Part shown: piece by piece, positions 1 to 10,167 of the stretch
Layout of the letters: each line of letters begins with the position of its first letter
Numbering within the stretch: the first letter of the stretch is position 1
DNA from: Asparagopsis taxiformis
Taxonomy: Eukaryota; Rhodophyta; Florideophyceae; Bonnemaisoniales; Bonnemaisoniaceae
DNA: 64,000 nucleotides
Assembly (NCBI GenBank): GCA_030407315.1
Contig: JALQPE010002430.1
Coordinates: 1-64,000 of the forward strand
Reading direction: 5' to 3'
Translations under genes and position numbers: made by a program
Notes under the pieces: model-generated
Told to the model about the DNA's origin: nothing
Seen by the model: the letters and a program-made list of their open reading frames with translations, nothing else
Databases searched by the model: none

Positions 1-640
1 GAAAGTGCGGAAGTTTTGAGAGTATGCTGAGAGGACATGTGGGTTTTGAGTCCGACTGTTGTGGTTGATTTTCGATTTTATGCAGGTGATGCTGGAATGG
101 TGATTGACAGAAGGTAAGTTTCATTGAGCGCCAAGACTTGTTTTGCGAAGATATGGACTGCTGACTTTGATTATCATTGCAAAGGTTTTTGGATCATGGT
201 TTGTATTGTGTGTAGGATGGATGAGAGTAAGTAAGGGATTTTCTAAGGATATTCTGGCGTGGTAAGCGTTGCTTTTGAATCTGACTGTTGGGGTTGATGT
301 TGTGTATGTGATGCAGGAGTGGTGAAGCAGGATGGCAGACTCAGGGAGAGTGAAGAAGGGATCTAGGAAGATGGGGAATGAAGCTGTGAGGTGTTTCTGG
401 TATGTGTATATTTTCAGGCATACGATAGAAGTGAGAGGGGTTTCAAGTCGTGTAAGATTTTGCTGACCATGTTCGTGTTTCATGTCTTGATGATTTAATG
501 GGCTGGGGTGGTGTCGAGGAAAGCGGGATGGTATTGGGAAGGAGCAGATTTTTGTAATCTAGGTCGTGAGGGTTCTTGAAGTATGTGCGGATGGTGGTGC
601 ATGGCGTTCGGATGGTAGGGAGAACGCGATAGTGAGGGAG
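1..640. other. Unassigned DNA with a degenerate direct repeat
   Basis: No gene is recognised here. The plus strand is purine- and GT-rich. A segment near 39-105 (GACTGTTGTGGTTGAT, then ATGCAGGTGATG) recurs in degenerate form near 268-330 (GACTGTTGGGGTTGAT, then ATGCAGGAGTGG), so about 230 bp seems to have been duplicated and then decayed. The minus strand is C-rich and loosely resembles the low-complexity linker between protease and integrase in the Copia elements of this window. I cannot support that as a call. Confidence 0.4.
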
Positions 641-673
641 ATGGGTGATCGACGGTATGCTGACAGGTATTTT

Positions 674-801
674 TATTCTGGCTGGATACAGTATTCCATA
701 TTCTAGCTGGATACATATTCCGTATCCTGGCTTGATACGTAATTTCTATTCTAACCGGGTATTTATTTCCTATTCTGACCAGATATGTATTTCCTATTCT
801 A
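674..801. repeat. 24-bp tandem repeat, about five copies
   Basis: Units starting TATTCT or TATCCT followed by GGCTGGATAC-like sequence begin at 674, 699, 723, 747, 771 and 795, a regular 24-25 bp period. Copies are diverged, mainly at one or two bases of the GGATAC core (CTGGATAC, TTGATAC, CGGGTAT, CAGATAT). It is a short minisatellite with no sign of coding. Confidence 0.8.
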
Positions 802-924
802 GAGAACGTATTGTATACGAGCAGTTTCGTAAATGAGAGAATAAAATACGGTCCGATATGGGCCCTTAATTTACCATCCGCTGTAATTTCTTCCCTCCGG
901 GTTTTTGCTGATATATGGTATACT

Positions 925-1236
925 GGATGTCGGGTCCTAGTATCCGGCCAACGTACTAGAAAAACTGGATGTCGGGTCCTAGTACTCCGCCAAACGTTAC
1001 TAGAGAAAGTGGATGTCGGGTCCTAGTATTCCGCCGAACGTACTAGAGAAAGTGGATGTCGGGTCCTAGGATCCCGCTGAATGTACTAGAGAAATTGGAT
1101 GTCGGGTCCTAGTATTCCGCTGAATGTACTAGAGAAATTGGATGTCGGGTCCTAGTATTCCGCCGAACGTACTAGAGAAAGTGGATGTCGGGTCCTAGTT
1201 TCCGCCGAACGTACTAGAGAAGTGGACGTCCGCATC
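925..1236. repeat. 43-bp minisatellite, eight copies
   Basis: The word GGATGTCGGGTCCTAG recurs at 925, 967, 1011, 1054, 1097, 1140 and 1183, with a diverged eighth copy at 1224 (GGACGTCC), giving a period near 43 bp. Each unit continues with CCGCCGAACGTACTAGAGAAA-like sequence. The array stops at an A5T18 tract (about 1238-1259). Just after this, GACTAGGACCCG at about 1301 is an inverted fragment of the unit, so the array ends in a partial inverted copy. Confidence 0.9.
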
Positions 1237-1399
1237 CAAAAATTTTTTTTTTTTTTTTTCGGACGCGGGACGTTCATTTGTTCTAGTAAATCTCGGGGCC
1301 GACTAGGACCCGTACTAGAGAGACTGGACGTCCCGGTCCAATTCCGAAAACACAGACGCTTCCCGTGCAACAATTGAACAGCTCAAAAGAGAGGTATTC

Positions 1400-3704
1400 A
1401 GCACATCACCACCGTCCCTTATCATCCTCAGCAAAATAGCATTGCGGAACGCATTGAAACGCATTAAACACTCATGGACATGGTACGTGCCACACTCCAT
1501 CACAGTGGACTTGACGCCTCCCTGGCAAGACGCACTTCTAGACGCTGTTTTCAAAAGAACATCACTCCATACATCCACCAATGCCATTCCACACCCAATG
1601 GCATAACTCTCCTGCAAAAGTCAAAAAGCTATTCGCATTCGCACAACTTGGATACGCACCGCGATTCGCTCCGAAACAAAACTTGAACCCCGGGGAACAT
1701 TATACCGCTACATGCATGGCATAGACCAAGACACCATCATGGTCCAGAACACTCTTACTCAACAATACACAAAAATACCAACAATCGACTTTCATCCTTA
1801 CACCACCTGCTCTGACCCTACAGCAACAACGAACATGGTATTCCAGGCCCGAACCAAGCAACGATTCACACCTCCACCACCCCGCACTATAACAGAAACC
1901 ACACCAGCACTGAAAAACCACCGGCAAGCTAGAATACCCCGACGCGCACTTATGGGCAAGGCACATGATACGGAACTCCACAAACTCGACCATATGAAAG
2001 CCATCCACTGGCTTAAACCGGAAAAATTCCCAACAATACCAAACCACTCCCATCACCATGACTTACCGCTATAAACGCAATCCAGACGGTACAATCGAGG
2101 AACGAAAAGCACGGTGCGCCGTTCGCGGAGACCTTATGATTCCCACCACCCATTACAACCCCTGAGACTGCCACTTTTGCAGCTGATAAAACTACAAATT
2201 CGCATGCTCATAGCACATGCAACTGCCAACAACCTGGCCACCGAACACCTTGATATATCATCCGCATTCTTACACGAACAATTCGACCATACCCAACCGT
2301 TTATATCAAACAATACCACTCTTCGACGGCTCATACATCCACCCTGAATCAGTTGGGCAATTACAAGGCAATCTATACGGTACCAGACAAGCAGGAAAGA
2401 TATTCTGTGATGGAACACGTCACTTTCTGGAATCTCATGGATACAGCCAAGCGAAATCAGACCCCTGTCTATTCTACAAATCAACACCTCATCAGCACAT
2501 TATAATGGCCATCACTATAGATGACTTCTTCGTGTGCGCTTCTAATACCCAACTCATCACCTCACTTTATACCACGCTCGCAACCAAGTACAAAATCAAA
2601 CGACTTGGACGCCCTACCAAATACCTCAATTGGCACTTATCATATGATGAATCCGGCACTCACCTATCCCAGCCCCAGATCGTCAAATCCGTGATCACCA
2701 AAACGAAAATGGAAACCGCCAAACCGCTCAACACTCTTCACTCTGATGGTATTGACCTATCACCACCATCCAACTCCGAACAAATCGACAACACAATTGC
2801 CTCCACTTACCGCGAAGTATTAGGCGAGCTCCGATACCTCACAGATTCCACACGCCCCGATATACAGTTTTACACTAATTGCCTAGCACGTGCCAACCAC
2901 AAACCAACCACTCGTCACTGGAAGCTTCTAAAAAGGCTTATAAGATTCCTCAAAGCCACACCCAATCATGGCATATCATATTCGAACAAGCCAACAAAAG
3001 AAGCACTAATAACATACACAGATGCCGACTTTGCAAACGACAAAGAAACTCGCAAATCAATTTCTGGCTCTGTCCACACACTCCACGGTGCACCAATATA
3101 CTGGACATCTCAACGCCAATCGTTAGTTGCAGTTAGCACTTGCGAAGCAGAAACAATTGCAGCCAGCGAAGCAACAAGACAAACAAACTGGTTAGGTGAC
3201 ATGCTAAAAGAGCTTGGTATCCTTCCTCCCAACAAACGTATATTAACCTACACGGACTCTCAAGCTACCCTCCAAATATCAACAAGCATTGGCCCAACCA
3301 AAAGACGCAAGTTCATTGACATTCGCCACCATCATGTCCTAGACAACATCAAAACACAGCGAATCGACCTTCAATATCTCCCATCGGAAGATATGCTAGC
3401 CGACATCTTCACTAAGCCTCTCACAAAACGTCCCTTCGACAAAATGACTGCTCTACTACGAATCATGCCACCACCAACCCAACCACAACAAATTGCACTC
3501 ACCGACCCTTGGCGACAGGGGGGCTGTCAGGATGCTAACTCATCAAAGTCGCCAAGCGCCAGCTCGCCAGATAACCAGGATGCTAACTCATGCCACGAAA
3601 TAATTGCAACCAACAGTGTCGGCAAAAGACGACACGCAACAAATAATTTACAAGAACCAAACTTACCCAACAGTATAAATAGTGTACAGCATACATCACA
3701 GTAA
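1400..3704 (+). pseudogene. Copia A pol remnant (integrase end, RT, RNase H)
   Basis: The remnant begins with the integrase segment VPYHPQQNSIAERI (about 1404-1450), which carries the glutamate of the DDE triad; frameshifts and stops follow. From about 2310 the frame is open to 3704 and holds RT and RNase H: YGTRQAGKIFCDG (RT palm), the catalytic box AITIDDFF near 2505-2530 (the TIDD form of YxDD), RNase H Asp in YTDADFAND, STCEAE, TDSQ, and the C-terminal DMLADIFTKPL. Compared with element B, the integrase-RT connector is shattered and only the last third is still readable. Such proteins copy element RNA into DNA in cytoplasmic particles. This copy cannot make a full polyprotein. Confidence 0.85.
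3508..3556 (+). other. Polypurine-tract hairpin of element A
   Basis: CTTGGCGAC (3508-3516) and GTCGCCAAG (3548-3556) form a perfect 9-bp inverted repeat. The loop contains the polypurine tract (AGGGGGGC) and a first LTR-start motif TGTCAGGATGCTAAC at 3525. The same arrangement is found in elements B, C and F. Confidence 0.8.
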
Positions 3705-3737
3705 AAGAGAGGTAAGAGATCCTCATCGCTTCAACAG
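3574..3737 (+). repeat. 3' LTR of element A
   Basis: The LTR of about 164 bp begins at a degenerate second copy of the start motif (CCAGGATGCTAAC) and ends CTTCAACA. It contains a TATA-like box (AGTATAAATAG, about 3671) and AGAGGTAAG near 3708, a splice-donor-like word at the position where elements C and F have AGAGGTAAGG. Directly after it comes GTTTTTTCC, which is NB-ARC gene sequence. Confidence 0.8.
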
Positions 3738-4798
3738 TTTTTTCCATTCCATCCCTTCTCTAGCGATGCGAGACTCGTTTGTACGGCGGTACGCAGCCCC
3801 TGATGTCTACAGCCACCTTCCGCATCAAAAAGCTGAACAGTGTTACTCTTCAAGCTCTCCCAGTACTGCACAATTGCATTCGGCTTAGATACACCCGTGC
3901 ATGTGCCAAACAAATCTTGCATGGCAGAACCAGCAACACTCAGAGCTAGTGGTAGCCCTGCACACATAGAGACTATGTTGTCCAGTGCTTTGCGGCTGGA
4001 GGGCGGGAATGTGGAAAGCGTGTCATTTTCAATACCAGCGTGCTTTAACAGAATCGCAACAGATCTTTTCTCTCCCAAATCTTCAGGGCTCACTGGAATT
4101 GAAACGTCATGCGTGGGTACACGCCCAATCTTTTCATTCCTAGTCGACGTCAATACCTTGCACCATGGTTTGTTCATCTCTTGAACACGTAAGCAGATGG
4201 AATCTACCAACTTGTAAGAACTGGGGTCGTTATCCCACACGTCGTCAAAGATAAGTAGGAAACGCTTATGGGCAAGCAGATCCATAAATTCGATCACCAA
4301 ATTGATGTGGAGGGCGCCCTTTGCTGCGAAGTACGTGAAGTTGGGGAGAAAATCTGGGAACGCTTTAGCAATAATCATCTCCAGCTGATCCAGTAGCTTC
4401 TGCACGGAAGCGTCATGACCGAGTTCAATGAACCACAATCCATCTGTAAACTTTTTCCAAATGTCTTCCTGAGCGCCAAGAGCGCGAAGGATGGTTGTTT
4501 TTCCTGCACCGCCCATACCAATAAGAACAATGGGATTTTTGTTCTGTTGATTGGATAGCAGGACACGCTTTGCGATGCTCTCCGGAGTCGGCGGATTGTG
4601 GGAGAAGTCGAGGAACACGGTAGGCGGATTAGGAGGGACGCAGAACACAGATGGCTTTGGTGTAGGTGAAGTTTGCGGGATAGGTGATGTGGGAGTGGAA
4701 CGTTGCGGTTTAGTGACGGGGTGTGAGGCTGATGGCGATGTACCGGGGGACTGAGAAGATTTACGCGATGAACGGGCTGGGGTGATGTGGGTGTCCAT
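3738..4798 (-). pseudogene. NB-ARC (STAND NTPase) protein, 3' end cut off by Copia A
   Basis: This is the N-terminal part of a STAND-class ATPase, the switch module of plant R proteins and Apaf-1-type proteins. A likely start is the ATG at 4798 in AACCATGG context; it gives a Ser/Pro/Thr-rich leader of about 75 residues. The NB-ARC domain follows: P-loop GMGGAGKTT (about residue 100), kinase-2 FLLIFDDVWD, RNBS-B/kinase-3 KVLTSTRNEKIG, and GLPL motif CAGLPLALSVAG. The reading frame stops within bases supplied by the LTR of element A, so the rest of NB-ARC and any sensor repeats (TPR, LRR or WD) are absent. The frame is also open upstream of 4798, to 5146, but that part has no recognisable domain. 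Insertion-driven truncation is seen directly; a role in recognition or cell death is only family knowledge. Confidence 0.85.
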
Positions 4799-5503
4799 GG
4801 TTATGATGCGTCTTTGCGGGGAAAAGCGGAGGATAGGGGAAATGTCTTGTATGGCGTTGGTGGGAGAGCCAAGTCGAGAGATAGGCCAGAAGCGGAGGGC
4901 GGCATAACTTGCGCATTGGAAGCATAACTGTGGGTGAGTTGCAAGTCGCCAGGCAGATTCAGGGTAGTGTTGGTGTGTGTCCAAAATGAGCAAGTTGAAT
5001 CTACTGCTCAGTCGATAGTTCGAGGGGCCCGTTGACCAACAAATCAGATGCTTTCGTCCAACAGAATATCGACTACCGATTGGACACATTAGAGGGTTTT
5101 GGGAACCCACGACTGGGAAGTTTATGGGAAAAAAGGGGGGGCGCAAGCCCGAAAATAGACTCGCTAAACCATGCTCAGTTTATGGGGAGATAGAGCAGTT
5201 CTGTAAGCAGTTTCAACGCGATTTGAAAAGTGAACCAGCACAAAAATGTGAAAGTAAAGATGAAGCATATTTCCCAGTCACGGAACACGGTTTGCGTGAC
5301 GACTATTCGCACCAGACAGGTGTCCGTAAAGCATGCTCAACACTGCATGCGTGCATCTGCACATAAATTGGTGGCGGACAAGATGATCTATTGCTGTTGT
5401 CTACTACAGACAACTGTCTTTGGTTGATCGGCGTCACACTTGATGCCATCGCGTTACATTCAAAAGATGTTTCACTAAAACCTGTCTCCGCCGGCGATAC
5501 TTT
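4799..5503. other. Upstream region of the NB-ARC gene
   Basis: About 700 bp lie between the NB-ARC start and the TSD of element B. No other gene is recognised. The region carries the 40-bp element at 5092-5131 described separately. Element B is inserted about 710 bp upstream of the NB-ARC start, so the promoter of the gene may already have been altered before or after the coding region was truncated by A. Confidence 0.5.
5092..5131 (-). promoter_or_regulatory. Conserved motif, inverted with respect to 10259-10299
   Basis: Read on the minus strand it begins TCCCATAAACTTCCCA and ends AAAACCCTCTA; the same two blocks, with a changed spacer, occur on the plus strand at 10259-10299. It lies about 300 bp upstream of the NB-ARC start and points the same way as the gene. 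A promoter element is an inference. Confidence 0.45.
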
Positions 5504-5508
5504 ACTGT

Positions 5509-5639
5509 TGTCAGGATGCTAATACAAGACAGCCTGTCATACGCACCGCCGGCGATCTCAAGGCTCAATGAATAGATATATATTGCCAAGTAAAGACAAA
5601 AGAAAGAGAAGGTAGGCGAGGAGCTACCATTGTCCAACA
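5509..5639 (+). repeat. 5' LTR of element B
   Basis: The 131-bp repeat starts TGTCAGGATGCTAATAC and ends TTGTCCAACA. It contains an AT-rich TATA-like stretch (AGATATATATTG) and AAGGTAGGCG at the position of the AGGTAAG word of elements A, C and F. It matches 10032-10162 except at the very start, where the 3' copy reads AGTCAGAATGC. Confidence 0.95.
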
Positions 5640-5650
5640 GGTTATCGGCC
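5640..5650 (+). other. Primer binding site of element B (internal tRNA-iMet type)
   Basis: GTTATCGGCC directly follows the LTR-terminal ...CAACAG. In C and F the same place reads GGTTATGGGC, complementary to the anticodon-loop region (CAU anticodon, then AACC) of initiator tRNA-Met. This is the primer type known from Drosophila copia, which uses a half-tRNA rather than the tRNA 3' end. B differs by one base. Confidence 0.7.
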
Positions 5651-5696
5651 TTTTTACGCCCACTGCACACGATTGCCCCCAATCCCCTCAACACAA

Positions 5697-8600
5697 ATGG
5701 ATCGCACCTACCTCCCTCCCCTCGACATCGAACACTTCGAGTACTGGCAACGCACCCTGGAAGTGCTCGCCTCGGATCTCAACCTCGAAATCCACCTTAA
5801 CCCTGCCACCACCGCCCCCACCGATCCTACAGAATTCACAGCCTTCAAACGCAACCAAGACCGCCTCTCCCTCCTGATCCTAGCCAGCCTACCCAAAGAC
5901 ATCATCTCACGCCTCGACTCCGCATCCCTTAAGCTCCATCCACACCTCCTTTTACAGCAAGTCTAAAACATTGTATCCGAGCTAACAACCATAGACCACT
6001 CCCTCCTCGAAGACACCGCACGCTCCATCACATTCAACATCGGCGACAACCTCGAAACGTACATCAAAGAGCACGACCTCATCCGTTCCAAAATCCGTCG
6101 TGCCGGATACCCGCTCATCGACAAAGAGTCTACATCGCTAAAATTCATGCTCCAAGGCATCCGAAACCACCCCGACTACCAAATGACATACGCGATTTTC
6201 ACTCACAACCCACCGTGAACCATAGCGGAATTCACCTCAGCAATACGACGCGCGAGCGCCAATATCCAGATACACAAGACAACCAAGCCCCCTACACCTC
6301 GACCCACAACGTATCGCCAATACTCACGCAATGTACGCCACCATTCCCAGTGGCAAAAGCCGCCAACCTCCAGAAAATGGTGCACCCTCCACCGCTCGCC
6401 GCATCATTCGAACCGCGAATGCAGAGCGCAACTGACCCGCACGCACGACTCCAGAGCACACGCCATCCAACCTCGCGATGCAGCTCCACACGACACCAAC
6501 TCAACCGAAGACAACGATTCTTGCTACGATGGTAAGTTCATTTTGGACTCCGGTGCCTTTCCCTCCCATATCCGCCGCCCACACCCCGGAATGAAGCCCG
6601 TCAAGAAACCATGGTTTACAAGAACAGCCGCTAACCGACAACATCGCATCACCCACCGTGGACCGATCAAGATACCCACTAAATGCGGCTCATTACGCAT
6701 CCCGGACGCGATCGTCGCACCGGACGTCCAACAGAATCTCATCTCCGTCAACAGTCTTGCGACCAGACACGGAGACATGACATTCACAAGTAACGAGGCA
6801 CTTTTGCGCCGCCACAACGAACCCAACCGCACCAAAATCGCATCATTCCACAACGGCGCATACGTGCTTGACAGTAAACCATCAATTCCTTCCCCATCCA
6901 AACCACGATGCCTACACACCACCACGAATTCCACACGCTCATCAACCAAACCGCCGACATCCGCTCGTACTGCTCCATCCCCAGCCCCAACAACGTCAAC
7001 CACTTTGTCAACACGACCACGTCGTCGTATGCAAACACCTCCTCACCCATCCGCCCCATCCCAAAACACACGTACCAAAACTAAGCTGCTAGACCACCAA
7101 AAACCTTGGCGCCAGTCTCCCCGTTCACACACACCACCAAAACCCAAACCTCGCCGAACCCCCTCCATCTACAAAACCACTTACACCGTTCCCAGTGCAT
7201 CGGCACAAACCCCTCCCAAACCACTACCACCCCAATTCCATCACTCCCACACGGACGACCGCGCCGATCAGACTCCCATCACTACATCTTGCCACGAAAA
7301 CACAACGGAACCAACAACAGAAATCGACATCACAGAGCAACTAACCCCACCTGACCCCGGTCATAATCTTCATCTCCAAATGTCCCACGCCAACCCAGCC
7401 ACCATCCGTAAAATGTGCAAACATTCCATGCTTCCTGCCCTTGCACCACACGCAGACGAACCAGCAGCAGACATTACATGCAGCGCATGCACACTCGCCA
7501 AACGGAAAACTGCCCCTCACCATCCCGCTGACCACAAACACCAAACGGGCAAACACATCTCCTCGGACGTATGCGGCCCAATTCACCCCGTTTCCAGACA
7601 AGGCAACAAGTACTTCGTCATCTTCATCGACACCAAATCCCGCTACATCATCATCCATTGTACACCCGACAGATCGGCCATACCGCCCATCACCATCCAG
7701 GTCACGGAACATATTCGCACCTTGCACAACAATTATCCGTCCTACTTCAGATCGGACATCGCCAAAGAATACCTTTCATCCACGCTCCAGAACGAGCTCG
7801 CCCACCGCGGAATTACACACATCCGCACGGTACCCCACACCCCACAACACAACAGCGTAGCCGAACGCATCAATGGCACGCTCATGGACGCCGTCCGCGC
7901 CAATTTGCTCCACAGCGGCCTCCACGCAGTACACTGGGAAGACGCCCTACACGACGCAGTCTTCAAACGAAACATCACCCTCCATAGCGTCACAAACCAA
8001 ATTCCGTACACCGTATGGCACGGCCACAAACCCAAGATCCAAAGACTTTTTGCATTCGGTCAACTCGGGTACACACCGAACCTGGCACCCAAATCCAAAC
8101 TCGACAACAGAGGCATTCCCATACGATACCTCCACTGCATGGATCAACACACAATCATGGCTCTCAACACCGACACCAACCAATCTATGCACATCTCTGC
8201 ACTAGACTTTCGCCCTTACCACAAGGATAAAGATCCATCCGCCACAACCTCCATAGCCTTCCGCACATCCGCCCGCCGCCCTCACCAGCACGCACAATTC
8301 ATACCATCAGCCATCAACCCAACTACACCAGCTCCCAAAACCTTCAAACAAGCGCAACGCTATCCAGACGCCCACCTCTGGCAACATGCACACAATGACG
8401 AGCTCGACAAACTGGACCAAATGCAAGTTATAACATGGACACCCCCACACCTCGTCCCCCCTCACACAAAACCCTTACCCCTCACCATGGCATACAGGTA
8501 CAAACGAGACAGCGCCGGAAACATAACCGAACGCAGAGCGCGCTGCGCAGTCCGCGGGGACCTAATGCTTCCAGACGTGCACTTCAACTCAAACGACACC

Positions 8601-10094
8601 GCCACATTTACAGCTGACAAGGCCACCATACGCATCCTCCTTTGTCACGCATCCGCAAACAGGCTCCCCACCGAGCATTTCGACATCTCGTCAGCCTACT
8701 TGCACGAAGACTTCAACCACAACAAGCCAGTATTCATCCGCCAACACCCCCTTTTCGATGGCACCTTCAAACACCCGGAACCAACTGGGCGCCTCGACAA
8801 AAATTTATACGGTACACGGCAAGGCGGCAAAACATTCTGCGACGGCGCACGAACATACCTTCTTTCAAACGGCTTCACACAAACCAAATCCGACCCTTGC
8901 TTATTCATAAGGTCAAACAAGAACGGCACCACAATCATCGCCATAACCATTGACGAGTTTCTGGCGTGCGCCTCATCCCCCAACTTGCTTACGGCACTAT
9001 ACAAAATGCTTGCTCGCAAATACACCATCAAAAGGTTAGGACCCCCAACTCAATACCTCAATTGGAAAATCACCCACTCCGAATTGGGTATTACTATCTC
9101 CCAGCCTCATATCATACAGTCCGTCGCCGCCAAATCGAACATGGCCGACGCCAAACCTCTCAGCAACCTATACTCAGATGACATCGATCTCTCTCCTCCC
9201 AGTACGGAGGAACAGCTAGACGAAACAATTTCCACGCCATATCGCGAAATCCTTGGGGAACTGCGATACCTCACCGACTCTACAAGACCAGATATACAAT
9301 TTTTCACAAACGCACTCGCCAGAGCTAACCACAAGCCAACACAACGGCATTGGAAACATTTGAAACGACTTATTCGCTTCCTGAAGCACACGCCAACACA
9401 TGGCATTTCATTCCCGAACCACCCGCATGACACCCCACTGTTAGCCTACGCAGATGCAGACTTCGCCAACGACCCCACGTCCAGAAAGTCTATATCAGGA
9501 TCTGTCCACACGTTACATGGTTCGCCCATCAGCTGGGGTTCACAGCGACAATCTTTGGTCGCTCTAAGCACCTGCGAAGCCGAAATCATAGCGACTTCTG
9601 ACACCACTCGCCAAACCAATTGGCTCGCAGGCATGCTACAAGAACTATCCCTCATCCCTCGCTCCAAACCTATCACCACATTCACAGATTCCCAATCCGC
9701 GCTACAGATCGCCACACAAACCGGACCAACGAAACGACGAAAATACGTCGACATCAGGTTTCACCACATCATTGACAACATAGCACAAGGCCGCATCGCG
9801 CTGCACTACCTACCAACTAATCAGATGCTAGCGGATAATTTTACAAAGCCGATGCCAACCAGGGCCTTCACCAACCTAACCACCCAACTACATATCATAG
9901 CCACCCCGCCAGAGAATCCCGTACCCGACACACCATCCAGCACCCTGCTCATCGATCTCCCCGCCCCTTGGCGACAGGGGGCGTGTCAGGATGCTAATAC
10001 AACTCAGTCGCCTAGCGCCGTGGCGATCAACAGTCAGAATGCTAATACAAGACAGCCTGTCATACGCACCGCCGGCGATCTCAAGGCTCAATGA
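5697..10094 (+). pseudogene. Copia B gag-pol polyprotein, two nonsense codons
   Basis: A single frame runs from ATG 5697 to the stop at 10094, broken by TAA at 5964 and TGA at about 6216; both can be read as C-to-T changes (CAA to TAA, CGA to TGA). In order: gag helical region; a CX2HX4HX4C zinc knuckle (second Cys replaced by His) before the protease; aspartic protease ILDSGA at about 6540; a Pro/Thr-rich linker; the HHCC integrase zinc domain ending CSACTLAK; the integrase DDE core (SSDVCG, FRSDIAKEY, VAERINGT); RT (FDISSAYLHE, YGTRQGGKTF, then AITIDEFLAC at about 8943-8972); and RNase H (YADADFAND, STCEAE, FTDSQSAL, MLADNFTKPM). The RT box reads IDE where A, C and F have IDD, so the second catalytic aspartate is replaced by glutamate at 8955-8957. 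The frame continues about 110 bases past the first LTR-start motif. Confidence 0.93.
9967..10015 (+). other. Polypurine-tract hairpin of element B
   Basis: CTTGGCGAC (9967-9975) pairs with GTCGCCTAG (10007-10015) at 8 of 9 positions. The loop holds AGGGGGCG and the first LTR-start motif at 9984. The 48 bp from 9984 to 10031 are absent from the 5' LTR. Confidence 0.75.
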
Positions 10095-10162
10095 ATAGAT
10101 ATATATTGCCAAGTAAAGACAAAAGAAAGAGAAGGTAGGCGAGGAGCTACCATTGTCCAACA
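10032..10162 (+). repeat. 3' LTR of element B
   Basis: This 131-bp copy is aligned base for base with 5509-5639. Its first bases (AGTCAGAATGC) differ from the 5' LTR (TGTCAGGATGC), whereas the upstream duplicate at 9984 has exactly the 5' LTR wording. The 5' LTR therefore looks like a chimera of the two. Confidence 0.9.
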
Positions 10163-10167
10163 ACTGT

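Larger units (their letters stand above)
1342..3737 (+). mobile_element. Copia element A, 5'-truncated
   Basis: This is the right half of a Ty1/Copia element: the end of integrase, reverse transcriptase, RNase H and a 3' LTR. The 5' LTR, gag, protease and the front of integrase are missing. The left edge abuts the 43-bp minisatellite. The right edge is the LTR end CTTCAACA at 3737, which lies directly against the broken NB-ARC gene. A belongs to the same lineage as B, C and F (shared RT/RNase H wording, polypurine-tract hairpin and LTR start). Confidence 0.85.
5509..10162 (+). mobile_element. Copia element B, full length
   Basis: The element is 4654 bp, flanked by the 5-bp TSD ACTGT (5504-5508 and 10163-10167), with LTRs of 131 bp (5509-5639 and 10032-10162) that start TG and end CA. 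Apart from the first few bases the two LTRs look identical, which suggests a recent insertion. It is organised as LTR, primer site, one gag-pol frame, polypurine-tract hairpin and LTR. The gag-pol frame has two nonsense codons and an altered RT active site, so this copy is non-autonomous. Confidence 0.95.

Noticed and set aside
674..1236. CRISPR-like array.
   Set aside because: Units are contiguous tandem repeats without unique spacers, in a eukaryotic context.
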